From an uncultured Spirochaetales bacterium (GTDB lineage: Bacteria; Spirochaetota; Spirochaetia; Sphaerochaetales; Sphaerochaetaceae): DNA of 10,433 nt. This document shows, one piece after another, positions 1-7,076 of the stretch; the stretch's first letter is position 1; each line of letters starts with the position of its first letter. Under the pieces are notes generated by a model that had not been told where the DNA came from, did no database searches, and was given only the letters and a program-made list of their open reading frames with translations. A program made the position numbers and the translations under genes. Where the stretch lies: contig CAKQTF010000022.1 in NCBI GenBank assembly GCA_934276695.1, positions 1-10,433 on the forward strand. Reading direction: 5' to 3'.

Positions 1-329
1 GAGTAGTCCTCGGGCTCTTTTATCGAATCCTTTATTGAATAAGCTGAGAGTGCAATGAGCAGCGGGACTGAGACCAGCCTCTCTATCGGAGAGAGCTCTC
101 CTGATATGAAGAAGAAGAGAACAGCTGCGGATGCAAAGAATACGGAGTCGAATATCATAAGAGAGGTCATTGTCCTCTCACGCCTGAGATAGAGCCTATT
201 AAGTATTGAGAGAATAGGTGCATACAGCAGAAGAACTGCAGATGATATGCCGCTCATGCTGAGGAACAGGCCAAGAAGTGATACTGCTATTGTGCTGATT
301 GCATAGTCTTTCAGAATTGCTTCAATCAT
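1..329 (-). CDS. Multi-pass membrane protein, third gene of MoxR-DUF58 operon (partial, C-terminus off window)
   Basis: The reading frame begins at the ATG at 329 and stays open to base 1, giving 109 residues of an incomplete protein. Four hydrophobic stretches are visible at about residues 9-25, 27-44, 57-75 and 82-98, with a basic loop (NRLYLRRER, 44-52) between the second and third, so this is an integral membrane protein. An ATG one codon upstream (332) is equally in frame. I prefer 329 because the GAGGAG Shine-Dalgarno sequence at 336-341 then has 6 nt of spacing instead of 3. Either start overlaps the stop of the DUF58 gene (TGA at 331-329), so translation is probably coupled. In many bacteria the gene after a MoxR-DUF58 pair encodes a membrane protein with a transglutaminase-like domain (TgpA type) or a BatA-like vWA protein. 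The part visible here has neither diagnostic domain, so the family is not assigned. Confidence 0.75.
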   Translation of the reverse strand, partial: MIEAILKDYAISTIAVSLLGLFLSMSGISSAVLLLYAPILSILNRLYLRRERTMTSLMIFDSVFFASAAVLFFFISGELSPIERLVSVPLLIALSAYSIKDSIKEPEDY

Positions 330-1588
330 CATCCTCTCCTCAGATCCTCAATTGCCAGAGAACGGAATGGGATCTGCTCGCCATCGTCCTCTTCATACAG
401 CACGGTCAGGCTATCATCCCTGAATGCAGATATGAAGCTCTGCTTGCTTATATCAGATGCATGTGCAGAGATATAGAAGAAATGCCCGCATTTCTCCTTT
501 GTCTGCAGTATGGAATCGGAAGGGAATACAGTCTGCTGAACAACTATCTTTGCTCCTCCATCCTCTATCTTCTCCTCAAGCGGCTCATATGCCGAGAGTG
601 CTGTGAGCAATGCCGCAATACCATCCTGCGGTGCTATTGTCATTCCTCTGCTGTATCTGCTCTCTGGCAGTGTCATGTATGTATGCATTTCTGCACTGTC
701 AAGCGCAAGCAGCACTGATGCAAGCACTGATATCGTGCTCTCTAGCTCCTTCTGCATCCCTGATGTTCCTGAAAAGCTCTCGCCATCGAATATTATGTGG
801 ATGCTTTTAGGCTCGATTTCCTCGTAGATATTGACTTTCATCTTCTCGCCTCTGGCAAGAAGCCTCCAGTTTATGTGCTTTGCGCTGTCTCCTTCCTGAT
901 AATCCCTTACGGATCTCATGACTGTCACATCCTCGATCATTCCCTTTGGGCCTACAGATGAGTTCCAGAGGTTTTTCTGGAAGACTGAGGTGTCGACTGA
1001 TACAATCTCAGGATATACGACGATGTCTCCGCCGTTTATTGTTATGTTTGTCTCGGAAAGCCCGAATCCATCGCCGGTTGAGAGATACCAGGAACTCATG
1101 TGGCTTATGCCTCTTCTCTTTGCTTCAAGAGATACAGAAAAGCGCTTTTCCTCATACCACATCAGCCTGCCAAGACGCTCTTCACCTATTGATGATGAGC
1201 ATAATCCGGATGAAGCGAGCTCTGCTGCCTCTGAATTTGAGGTCTGTTTCCTATGCTGGCATACAAGCGATTCATTCCTGGAGAATGGCATCATCAGCTT
1301 AAGCCATGGGACCGGAATGAATTTACCGTTCCTGATGCTCAGCTCTGCAGTGATCGTCTCCCCAGGGAATACTGCTGCTGCTCTTGTGCTGACAGTGCAT
1401 TCAAGTCCCTTTCCTGCAGCTCCTGACCATATTCTTGCAATCAGAGAGAAAAGGAATAGGGTAGCCATGATAACAGAAAGCACACCGCTTCCATAAAATG
1501 CAGATATGATGCATAGAAGGAATGTTGCTGATAATGCTGGAACCGATACAAAGAAGCTCGATTTCACCAATGAGTGTCTGCTTCTCAT
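329..1588 (-). CDS. DUF58 domain-containing protein
   Basis: This 419-residue protein has two adjacent membrane segments near the N-terminus (about 11-32 and 35-53), a beta-rich middle part (about 62-190), and the DUF58 signature at about 225-246. There RSVRDYQEGDSAKHINWRLL and the AR after it match the family pattern R-x-Y-x-x-G-D-x-x-x-x-I-x-W-x-x-x-A-R. DUF58 proteins typically pair with MoxR ATPases and are thought to act at the cell envelope; the biochemical role is not established. The expected von Willebrand-A-like metal site after the signature (usually D-x-S-x-S) reads FDGESFSG (267-274), which looks degenerate. The ATG at 1588 overlaps the moxR stop (ATGA, bases 1588-1585) and no strong Shine-Dalgarno precedes it, so initiation probably depends on ribosomes finishing moxR. 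The length is ordinary for the family. Confidence 0.93.
   Translation of the reverse strand: MRSRHSLVKSSFFVSVPALSATFLLCIISAFYGSGVLSVIMATLFLFSLIARIWSGAAGKGLECTVSTRAAAVFPGETITAELSIRNGKFIPVPWLKLMMPFSRNESLVCQHRKQTSNSEAAELASSGLCSSSIGEERLGRLMWYEEKRFSVSLEAKRRGISHMSSWYLSTGDGFGLSETNITINGGDIVVYPEIVSVDTSVFQKNLWNSSVGPKGMIEDVTVMRSVRDYQEGDSAKHINWRLLARGEKMKVNIYEEIEPKSIHIIFDGESFSGTSGMQKELESTISVLASVLLALDSAEMHTYMTLPESRYSRGMTIAPQDGIAALLTALSAYEPLEEKIEDGGAKIVVQQTVFPSDSILQTKEKCGHFFYISAHASDISKQSFISAFRDDSLTVLYEEDDGEQIPFRSLAIEDLRRG
336..341 (-). promoter_or_regulatory. Ribosome binding site of the partial membrane protein gene
   Basis: The minus strand reads GAGGAG here, inside the last codons of the DUF58 gene. It lies 6 nt before the ATG at 329 and 3 nt before the ATG at 332. 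The spacing favours 329 as the start of the downstream gene. Confidence 0.6.
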
Positions 1589-2535
1589 ATCTCTGTGCCG
1601 GTAAGTTCCCTAATATCGGTGCTGTTAAGGATATCGCTTATGACATCATTCACGGTAACGCCGGAATAGTGGGATGCGGAGGTGAGCATCAGCCTGTGGG
1701 AAAGCACATCATAGACAATATCCTGGACATCTGTCGGTGTGACGTAGTCTCTTCCGTTCATCAGCGCCCATGCCTTAGATGCCTGGAAAAGGGATCTGCT
1801 TGCTCTCGGGCTGCCTCCGGCCCTGAGCCTCTGATCAGTCCTCGTTGCGCTTACAAGTGATACTATGTATTCTTCGATTGCCCTCGATGTGTGGACTTCC
1901 TGGCATTTTCTCTGAAGGCTTATCAGCTCCTCTGCATCTGTGATTGCATTGATCTTATCAAAAGGAGTCCTTATGCCGACTCTGCTCAGCATCTCTGCCT
2001 CATCAGCAGGCTCAGGATATCCTATTGACAGTGAGATCAGGAATCTGTCCATCTGGGCAACTGGCAGGGCGAATGTGCTTTCGCTCTCAACCGGGTTCTG
2101 TGTTGCAAGCACAATGAATGGGCGCGGGAGGCTGTAGCACTCTCCGTCTAGTGTGATCTGCTGCTCTTCCATTGCCTCGAGCAGGGCAGACTGAGTCCTT
2201 GGTATTGCTCTGTTTATCTCATCTGCAAGCAGTATGTTTGTCATTACAGGGCCTTTCCTGAGCTCAAACTCACCGCTTCTCTGATTGAAGATCTTCATTC
2301 CGAGTATATCACTTGGAAGCAGATCTGAAACGAACTGTATTCTTGTGAAGTCCAGGCCTGCTGCTAGTGCGATTGCTTTGGATAGCGTCGTCTTACCGCA
2401 TCCTGGAAGATCAGAGAAAAGAACATTGCCCTCTGCCAGGAGTGCCATAATCACCTTTCTTATGCATCCGCTCTTCCCGATTATGACTTTCTCTGTCTCA
2501 GCCAGCAGCTTATCTGCAAAATCCTTTACTTCCAT
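1585..2535 (-). CDS. MoxR-family AAA+ ATPase
   Basis: This 316-residue AAA+ protein of the MoxR class is complete. Walker A is LPGCGKTT (43-50), Walker B is ILLADEIN (101-108), sensor 1 sits in ATQNP (144-148), and the conserved LPVAQMDRF (157-165) supplies the arginine-finger region. The alpha-helical lid follows to the C-terminus, with a typical arrangement around RAGGSPRASRSL that holds the sensor-2 arginine. MoxR ATPases act as chaperone-like remodelling factors, often on partners carrying vWA or DUF58 domains; the target here is presumably the DUF58 protein encoded next. The start at 2535 is preceded by GGAGG (2551-2547) with an 11-nt A-rich spacer. A well-formed promoter lies in the 54-bp gap to the upstream nuclease gene, so this gene probably heads its own transcript. 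The downstream DUF58 gene overlaps it by 4 nt. Confidence 0.95.
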   Translation of the reverse strand: MEVKDFADKLLAETEKVIIGKSGCIRKVIMALLAEGNVLFSDLPGCGKTTLSKAIALAAGLDFTRIQFVSDLLPSDILGMKIFNQRSGEFELRKGPVMTNILLADEINRAIPRTQSALLEAMEEQQITLDGECYSLPRPFIVLATQNPVESESTFALPVAQMDRFLISLSIGYPEPADEAEMLSRVGIRTPFDKINAITDAEELISLQRKCQEVHTSRAIEEYIVSLVSATRTDQRLRAGGSPRASRSLFQASKAWALMNGRDYVTPTDVQDIVYDVLSHRLMLTSASHYSGVTVNDVISDILNSTDIRELTGTEI

Positions 2536-2546
2536 TTTTATTTTTT

Positions 2547-2551
2547 CCTCC
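2547..2551 (-). promoter_or_regulatory. Ribosome binding site of moxR-like gene
   Basis: GGAGG on the minus strand, separated from the ATG at 2535 by 11 mostly A bases. The spacing is slightly long but the core is strong. It supports 2535 as the start. Confidence 0.7.
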
Positions 2552-2560
2552 AGAATGATG

Positions 2561-2583
2561 ATTATAAGCGCTGTGCTTATAAT
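2561..2583. repeat. Perfect inverted repeat (9-bp arms, 5-nt loop) in the moxR promoter
   Basis: The arms ATTATAAGC (2561-2569) and GCTTATAAT (2575-2583) are exact reverse complements around the loop GCTGT. The repeat covers the whole promoter spacer and the -10 box of the moxR-like gene. No T-run follows on either strand, so an intrinsic terminator is unlikely. It could be a binding site for a dimeric repressor, an RNA hairpin at the 3' end of the nuclease message, or both. No regulator gene is present in the window. Confidence 0.7.
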
Positions 2584-2589
2584 TCACAA
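2561..2589 (-). promoter_or_regulatory. Sigma-70-like promoter for the moxR-DUF58 operon
   Basis: On the minus strand a -35 box TTGTGA (2589-2584, 4 of 6 consensus positions) and a perfect -10 box TATAAT (2566-2561) are separated by exactly 17 bp. The -35 box begins at the base after the nuclease stop codon (TGA, 2592-2590). A transcript would start at about 2554, leaving a leader of roughly 20 nt that contains little more than the GGAGG ribosome binding site. This suggests that moxR and the genes after it can be transcribed independently of the protease-nuclease pair upstream. It is a pattern match only. Confidence 0.6.
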
Positions 2590-3588
2590 TCAGATTAACC
2601 CGAGCTTTCTGGCAATACCTGTTGTCCCTGTATAGGAGAATATGGATTTCTTAAGCTCATAGAACAGCTCCCGCATCACTGACAGTATCTCAGCTGTCCT
2701 GTTATCAGCAGGGACTACATAGTCCACATCCGCAGTCTCACCCGTCGGAGTGAAGGCTCTCAGAGACCATTTTGATAAATCATATGAGCCTTCTATGATT
2801 TCCTCCTGATCATCTGGCAGTCTTGGATAGAAATCAAGCCCTGTTATCTCCTCTACGTCATTTACGCTCATTGCAAATGCTGAGAGTGGCTCATCTGATG
2901 CGGCATTCGGAAGAACGAATCCTATTGCTTTTATCTCCGGCTCAGTATAATCAAGGATCACTTTATAGTAGCGTTTCGGCACTGCAACCTTATTCTTGCC
3001 GATTGTCTCATATGGCCCATCTGTCAGGACAGGCCCTGTTGCAACATAGATGCTTCCATTATCATATGCCATTGTGCGTACTGCAGCCTCAAGATCTGCC
3101 CATATCCCCCGGTTGAACCCAGGAACCTGCGGTGACATATTCGAGAGGAAGAATGTATCACTCATTGCTTCATCTGACCATTTGAAATCAGCAGCCGGAG
3201 CCATATGGCCTCTGTCATATCCTGATTTCCTGTAATCTGCCAGTGTTGCAGAGCCTGTTATGACAGCAGGGTCCTCTTTGAACGAGTCTTCTCTTTCTCC
3301 GCCGCCTAGTACTTCATCCCGTGTCAGCTCATATGCAACCCAGCTTGGCTGTTCAGCCTCTTCATTATACGAAAGCGTATATCCTGTGTGCCTTATGATC
3401 TGCTCTCCTGGAATCTCAGCTGGGAGCTCAAGATCCGCAATAGTCCCATCTGCTCTTATTGCTGTCTCTGCCTCTTTCGGTGTTATGAGGCAGAGTGCAA
3501 CGAACAGTGCAAGCAGCACAATAAGTATTATCAGTATCTTTATAAGGGCATGCCTCTTCTTCGCGCTCTTATTCTTCTTCTTTCCCAT
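2590..3588 (-). CDS. DNA/RNA non-specific endonuclease, DRGH (NUC1/Serratia nuclease) family, membrane-anchored
   Basis: This 332-residue protein cleaves DNA and RNA without sequence preference, by family inference. It starts with a lysine/arginine-rich stretch (MGKKKNKSAKKRHALIK) and one hydrophobic segment at about 17-36, so it should be exported and anchored in, or released from, the inner membrane with the nuclease outside the cytoplasm. The beta-beta-alpha-metal active site is clear: DRGH (125-128, catalytic His128), FLSNMSPQ (147-154), the metal-ligand Asn of FNRG (Asn159) and Glu167 of ADLE, which match His89, Asn119 and Glu127 of the Serratia enzyme. About 40 residues beyond the core end in an unassigned tail. 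The start at 3588 is chosen because GGAGGAG (3600-3594) lies 5 nt upstream. An ATG at 3651 would also keep the frame but lacks support and would put residues before the signal anchor. The gene overlaps the end of the protease gene by 20 nt, so the two are probably co-expressed. Confidence 0.93.
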   Translation of the reverse strand: MGKKKNKSAKKRHALIKILIILIVLLALFVALCLITPKEAETAIRADGTIADLELPAEIPGEQIIRHTGYTLSYNEEAEQPSWVAYELTRDEVLGGGEREDSFKEDPAVITGSATLADYRKSGYDRGHMAPAADFKWSDEAMSDTFFLSNMSPQVPGFNRGIWADLEAAVRTMAYDNGSIYVATGPVLTDGPYETIGKNKVAVPKRYYKVILDYTEPEIKAIGFVLPNAASDEPLSAFAMSVNDVEEITGLDFYPRLPDDQEEIIEGSYDLSKWSLRAFTPTGETADVDYVVPADNRTAEILSVMRELFYELKKSIFSYTGTTGIARKLGLI

Positions 3589-4468
3589 CAGATCTCCTCC
3601 TGAAATATCCATGTTTCCTGAGCCTCCATGCAAATGCAAAGAATGCTGCATATATTACTATAGCCCTGAAGAGCAGTACAGATGGGGAAGGAGAGCTTTT
3701 ATCAATGAATATAGCCTTTGTAGGCATGGCACTGTTTTCATAGTTCACAATCAGTGCGCAGTAGATGTTATTTGCCATATGCATTGCAATAGGAATCTCG
3801 AATCCGTCTGTATAGACTGCAAGAGCCATTGCTCCTGCCCCCCAGAGGAAGTAATAGATTATTGTTATGGCTCCATTTCCTGAGTTCAGCACCTCAGGAT
3901 TCCAAAGGTGAGGGATAGTGAATAGCAATCCTGAGATCACAGCCATCGGTATGCTTCTGGCTATGCTGTCAGGAAGGCTGTTGTGGTATGCGATGCGTCC
4001 TGGAAGCGCTCTGAAGAACAGCTCCTCTGCAGCAGCCTGCATAGGTGTGCATATGAGGACAGGCAGTATGAATAGGGCCTTTTCCATGATTCCGGCAGGA
4101 TCCAGTCTGATTGTCTTATATGAGAGCGCTGAGAATACTATGAGGATCAGTGTGTAGAGTGCATATGAGTACAGGAAAATCCGCCTGTCAGGTCTGCGGC
4201 CTATTCCTGAAATCAGCTCAGATACACTGGTGCGGAGAATGAATCTTGATCCGAGCGCCAATGCCAGAAACATCAGGATATAAGGAATATGCCTGAACAT
4301 GAATTCTGTCACGCCTATCCACTGGTCACTGCCAAGCGCAGGAATCAGGGTGAGTGAGAGTGATACCAGCGGCCCTATGTTCATCCAGCATACAAATGCA
4401 AGGAGTATCACAAGAAATGCCAGAAGCGGTGGAAACTCATTAGGTAGGTTCTTCTTTTCCTTGTCCAT
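3569..4468 (-). CDS. CPBP-family intramembrane metalloprotease (Abi/CAAX protease-like)
   Basis: This 299-residue, highly hydrophobic protein has about seven or eight membrane segments, roughly at 14-42, 60-75, 102-117, 130-145, 175-187, 205-220 and 264-281. The three CPBP (ABC2, glutamic-type Rce1-like) active-site motifs are in order: EELFFR (148-153), FTIPH (183-187) and HMANN (230-234). The family includes CAAX-prenyl endopeptidase relatives and bacteriocin-immunity proteins; the substrate here is unknown. The start is uncertain. I use the ATG at 4468, giving MDKEKKNLPN, which has only a weak TGGGA upstream. A GTG at 4492 would add eight residues (VVNANFWD) and also lacks a good Shine-Dalgarno site. 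The charged C-terminus (RRRSDGKEEE) is encoded by bases that also hold the ribosome binding site and first codons of the endonuclease. The gene is divergent from addB and probably shares its upstream region. Confidence 0.9.
   Translation of the reverse strand: MDKEKKNLPNEFPPLLAFLVILLAFVCWMNIGPLVSLSLTLIPALGSDQWIGVTEFMFRHIPYILMFLALALGSRFILRTSVSELISGIGRRPDRRIFLYSYALYTLILIVFSALSYKTIRLDPAGIMEKALFILPVLICTPMQAAAEELFFRALPGRIAYHNSLPDSIARSIPMAVISGLLFTIPHLWNPEVLNSGNGAITIIYYFLWGAGAMALAVYTDGFEIPIAMHMANNIYCALIVNYENSAMPTKAIFIDKSSPSPSVLLFRAIVIYAAFFAFAWRLRKHGYFRRRSDGKEEE
3594..3600 (-). promoter_or_regulatory. Ribosome binding site of the endonuclease, inside the protease gene
   Basis: GGAGGAG on the minus strand lies 5 nt before the ATG at 3588. 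The same bases encode part of the Arg-Arg-Arg near the C-terminus of the protease. This strong site decides the endonuclease start. Confidence 0.8.
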
Positions 4469-4494
4469 ATCCCAGAAGTTAGCATTTACCACTT

Positions 4495-4523
4495 TTGTTG
4501 AAAAGACCTTTTGGATTTATTGT
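4495..4523 (+). promoter_or_regulatory. Possible promoter for addB-addA
   Basis: TTGTTG (4495-4500) and TATTGT (4518-4523) are 17 bp apart in the divergent gap. Each matches four of six consensus positions. Transcription would begin near 4530, leaving a leader of about 15 nt without a recognisable Shine-Dalgarno sequence before the ATG at 4545. This is a weak pattern match in an A/T-rich region. No clear promoter was found for the protease gene on the other strand. Confidence 0.3.
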
Positions 4524-4544
4524 TTTTTGGGCTAGACTGAAAGC

Positions 4545-7076
4545 ATGAGGGATTTAAAAGATAAGGTTTTTCCTGTTCTTGATAATGGATGCACAGTCGT
4601 AATGCCGACAGAAGAGAGTGCAAGGGCAATGGCTGTCGAATATGTGAAATGCACAGGAAAGGCGGTGCTGGCATCAAAATGCCTGTCATTTGACAGGTTT
4701 GCTTCAGCGTTCATTCCTGCATCGGCGGACAGAAAGGCCGCAGATGATATGGACAGGCTGCTTTTTGCTGAATCATTCACTGAGAGAAAAGCAGAATCCC
4801 TCTCGTATTTCTACAATCCGGACTATCCGGATATAAAGAATAGCCTTCCATCTTTCATAAACAGGATGCTGCCAGCTCTTAGTGAGGCCTTCTCAAAAGA
4901 GATGCGCAGCAGAGATCTCTTCATGGATCTTTCGCTGATAATGGCGGAATACAGGTCATTTCTGGATTCCAATGGGCTTTATGAGGAAGGATGGGCAGAA
5001 TATGAAGACAGGGAACTCGAAGAGGACTACTATCTCTACCATCCAGATGCATTTCCAAAAGAGCTAAAGCTGCTTGAAAGGATCGGGGGAAATCCAAGGA
5101 TACATAGGATAACAGGGACAAAAGAGCCGAGTTCGCTTTCTGTGTACCGCAATGAAGCACAGGAGATTCGTGTTCTTTTCCAGAGGATCAGGAATCTTAT
5201 TGATAATGATGTATCGCTCAGCAGGATTGCCATATCCACATCGGCTCTGACCAGAATCAGGCCATACCTTGAACTTGAAGCAAGGCTTTTCTCTGTTCCT
5301 CTGTATTTTGTACCTGGCCTGAAGGCCTCGTGCACGCCGCCTGGCCGGTTTCTGAAGGCACTGGGAGATGTATACAGCAATGATTATGAGATAGATGAGA
5401 TGAAGAAGCTTTTCCTTGATCCATCATTCCCATTCAAGGACAGGGATGGTATATCTGGCTTCATTGCAAAGGCCGTCTCGTTATCGGTGAAGAATGCACC
5501 AAAGGGGAAGAGTGATAGGTATAGCAGGCTTGGATTCAGCTTTTACAGGAATTTCCGGAAAGCACTTGATATGCTCATGTCAGAGAAGGATGCCTCAAAG
5601 GTCCTATTCCGTTACGAATCCCTGATGAATCTGCTGATGGGAGATGAGAGGTTCATCAATTCTGAGATAAATGACAGGGTTTATGGCTTCATCGCAGATG
5701 CAATGTCCAGATTCATGGCAAAGGCATGCAGGCTTTCTCTCAGACCGGAAAAGCCTCTTTTCCCTATCTTCCTTGATTATATTGATAATCTTTCATATGT
5801 TGAGCGAGAGAAGGCAAAAGGCATCAGCGTATATCCATTCTCACAGGCTGCTGCGACTCCATATGATTACCATTTCCTGATAACGCTTAATGAGAATGAG
5901 AGTGCTGAGACAATCAGGGAAGCATCATTCCTATCTGAATATGAGAGGGAGTCATTTGAGGATACTGAGATAACTGATGCGCTGATTGCATCTTATCAGG
6001 GAGTATCCGGCACTGTTTATTACAGTGCCAGTGAGGATACATATTCTGGATATGCTCTTCCTCTGGTTGCTCTTATGGACGATAATATGAAGAGGATAAA
6101 TGAAATACCGCTTGATCCATATCAGATGGAAACATCAGAAAAGCGTTCTGATGTTATTTATCCGCTTCAGAGGAAATGCTTTGATGCTGCGTCAATAAGC
6201 GCCATGAGGAAGCGTGGTAAGTCCAGAGAAGTGAAAGGGCTTCCTGATGAGTATCCTCATCTCTCATTCTCGAAGATCCACGAATACATCAGATGCCCAT
6301 ACAGCTATGCTCTCAAATACTGCTATGGCCTTGATAAGGAACAGACATACACAATTTCGCTTATGGATAATCTTGAGATAGGCACACGCCTTCATTCTGC
6401 GCTTGAGCGGTTCTTCTCAAACGGGGAGGAGGATCCTTTGCGTATTGAGATGTATCTCAGCGAGGAGATTGATGCCTGGAAAGACGGGAAGCGGTTCTGT
6501 AAGGACGGAACCATGCGGGATATGGAGTTCGGAGCTGCATCTGCGACAGATGAGCTTGCAAGTTATGTCAAAGCGAAGTTCCTTGATAATCTCATAAGTG
6601 TCTCCAGTGCAATCCTGAAAGAGACCAATGCGATAAAGGGTGGGAATGAGGTCAGATTATCATCAGATTTTGAAGGCTATAGGCTTTCTGGTGCTGCTGA
6701 CATGATTGCCAGGTCAGTCAGTGGGGAAGGCCTTGTTATCTATGATTTCAAGAAAGGCCGTGCATTCAAAACAGCTGAAATTGAGGAGAAGAAGCTCCAG
6801 TTCTGCATCTATCAGATGCTTATCGGACTCGATGAAAGATTCTCAGAGAGCAGCGTGCTATCCGGAGAATTCGTCACACTTGCAGATGCAAAGATAAAAG
6901 AGGCATGGAAAAGGGATACTGATGGAAGTGCGGAGGCGGAGCAGCAGTATGCAGATCTCATCCGCAGTGTCGCATCTGGTATCCATGATGGCCGCTGGCC
7001 ACTTCATGATAACCCGGATGACTGCAGCTCATGCGGTTTCAGAAAGCTATGCAGAAGGAAGTTTGTAATACAATGA
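4545..7076 (+). CDS. addB: AddB-type helicase-nuclease subunit (PD-(D/E)XK, Fe-S), compact form
   Basis: This 843-residue protein is the likely second subunit of the AddAB enzyme that processes DNA double-strand breaks. The N-terminal two thirds have a UvrD-like but inactive helicase fold: there is no Walker A glycine loop, and the corresponding region reads GCTVVMPTEESARAMA (15-30). PYDYHFLITLNENES (439-453) looks like a degenerate helicase motif. The C-terminal nuclease is well conserved: EIGTRLHSALE (611-621, His617), GAADMI (716-721, Asp719), IYDFKK (732-737, Asp734 and Lys736) and QFCIYQ (752-757). Four cysteines match the AddB 4Fe-4S cluster: Cys584 in IRCPYSYA, and Cys827, Cys830 and Cys836 in CSSCGFRKLC. 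Bacillus AddB is well over 1,100 residues, so this is short, and its start resembles the Walker-A-less AddB of alphaproteobacteria. The ATG at 4545 follows an in-frame TAG at 4533, so it cannot extend far upstream. The stop overlaps the next gene's ATG. Confidence 0.88.
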   Translation: MRDLKDKVFPVLDNGCTVVMPTEESARAMAVEYVKCTGKAVLASKCLSFDRFASAFIPASADRKAADDMDRLLFAESFTERKAESLSYFYNPDYPDIKNSLPSFINRMLPALSEAFSKEMRSRDLFMDLSLIMAEYRSFLDSNGLYEEGWAEYEDRELEEDYYLYHPDAFPKELKLLERIGGNPRIHRITGTKEPSSLSVYRNEAQEIRVLFQRIRNLIDNDVSLSRIAISTSALTRIRPYLELEARLFSVPLYFVPGLKASCTPPGRFLKALGDVYSNDYEIDEMKKLFLDPSFPFKDRDGISGFIAKAVSLSVKNAPKGKSDRYSRLGFSFYRNFRKALDMLMSEKDASKVLFRYESLMNLLMGDERFINSEINDRVYGFIADAMSRFMAKACRLSLRPEKPLFPIFLDYIDNLSYVEREKAKGISVYPFSQAAATPYDYHFLITLNENESAETIREASFLSEYERESFEDTEITDALIASYQGVSGTVYYSASEDTYSGYALPLVALMDDNMKRINEIPLDPYQMETSEKRSDVIYPLQRKCFDAASISAMRKRGKSREVKGLPDEYPHLSFSKIHEYIRCPYSYALKYCYGLDKEQTYTISLMDNLEIGTRLHSALERFFSNGEEDPLRIEMYLSEEIDAWKDGKRFCKDGTMRDMEFGAASATDELASYVKAKFLDNLISVSSAILKETNAIKGGNEVRLSSDFEGYRLSGAADMIARSVSGEGLVIYDFKKGRAFKTAEIEEKKLQFCIYQMLIGLDERFSESSVLSGEFVTLADAKIKEAWKRDTDGSAEAEQQYADLIRSVASGIHDGRWPLHDNPDDCSSCGFRKLCRRKFVIQ

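Noticed and set aside
918..1496. 192-residue open frame on the plus strand, antisense to the DUF58 gene
   Set aside because: It lies wholly within a well-supported gene on the other strand and has no recognisable motif or ribosome binding site.
2561..2583. Intrinsic terminator after the endonuclease gene
   Set aside because: The hairpin is perfect but A/T-rich, and no T-run follows on the minus strand. The overlap with promoter boxes is a better explanation.
3589..3651. Upstream ATG (3651) extending the endonuclease by 21 residues
   Set aside because: The ATG at 3588 has a strong GGAGGAG at good spacing and starts directly before a typical basic-hydrophobic anchor. The extension lies inside the protease gene and has no such support.
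3260..3883. 207-residue plus-strand open frame across the nuclease and protease genes
   Set aside because: Antisense to two genes with clear catalytic motifs. Its composition (Ser/Cys-rich, low complexity) looks like a reading-frame shadow.
4501..4512. Small palindrome AAAAG-AC-CTTTT in the divergent gap as operator or terminator
   Set aside because: The arms are only 5 bp of low-complexity A/T sequence and could easily occur by chance.
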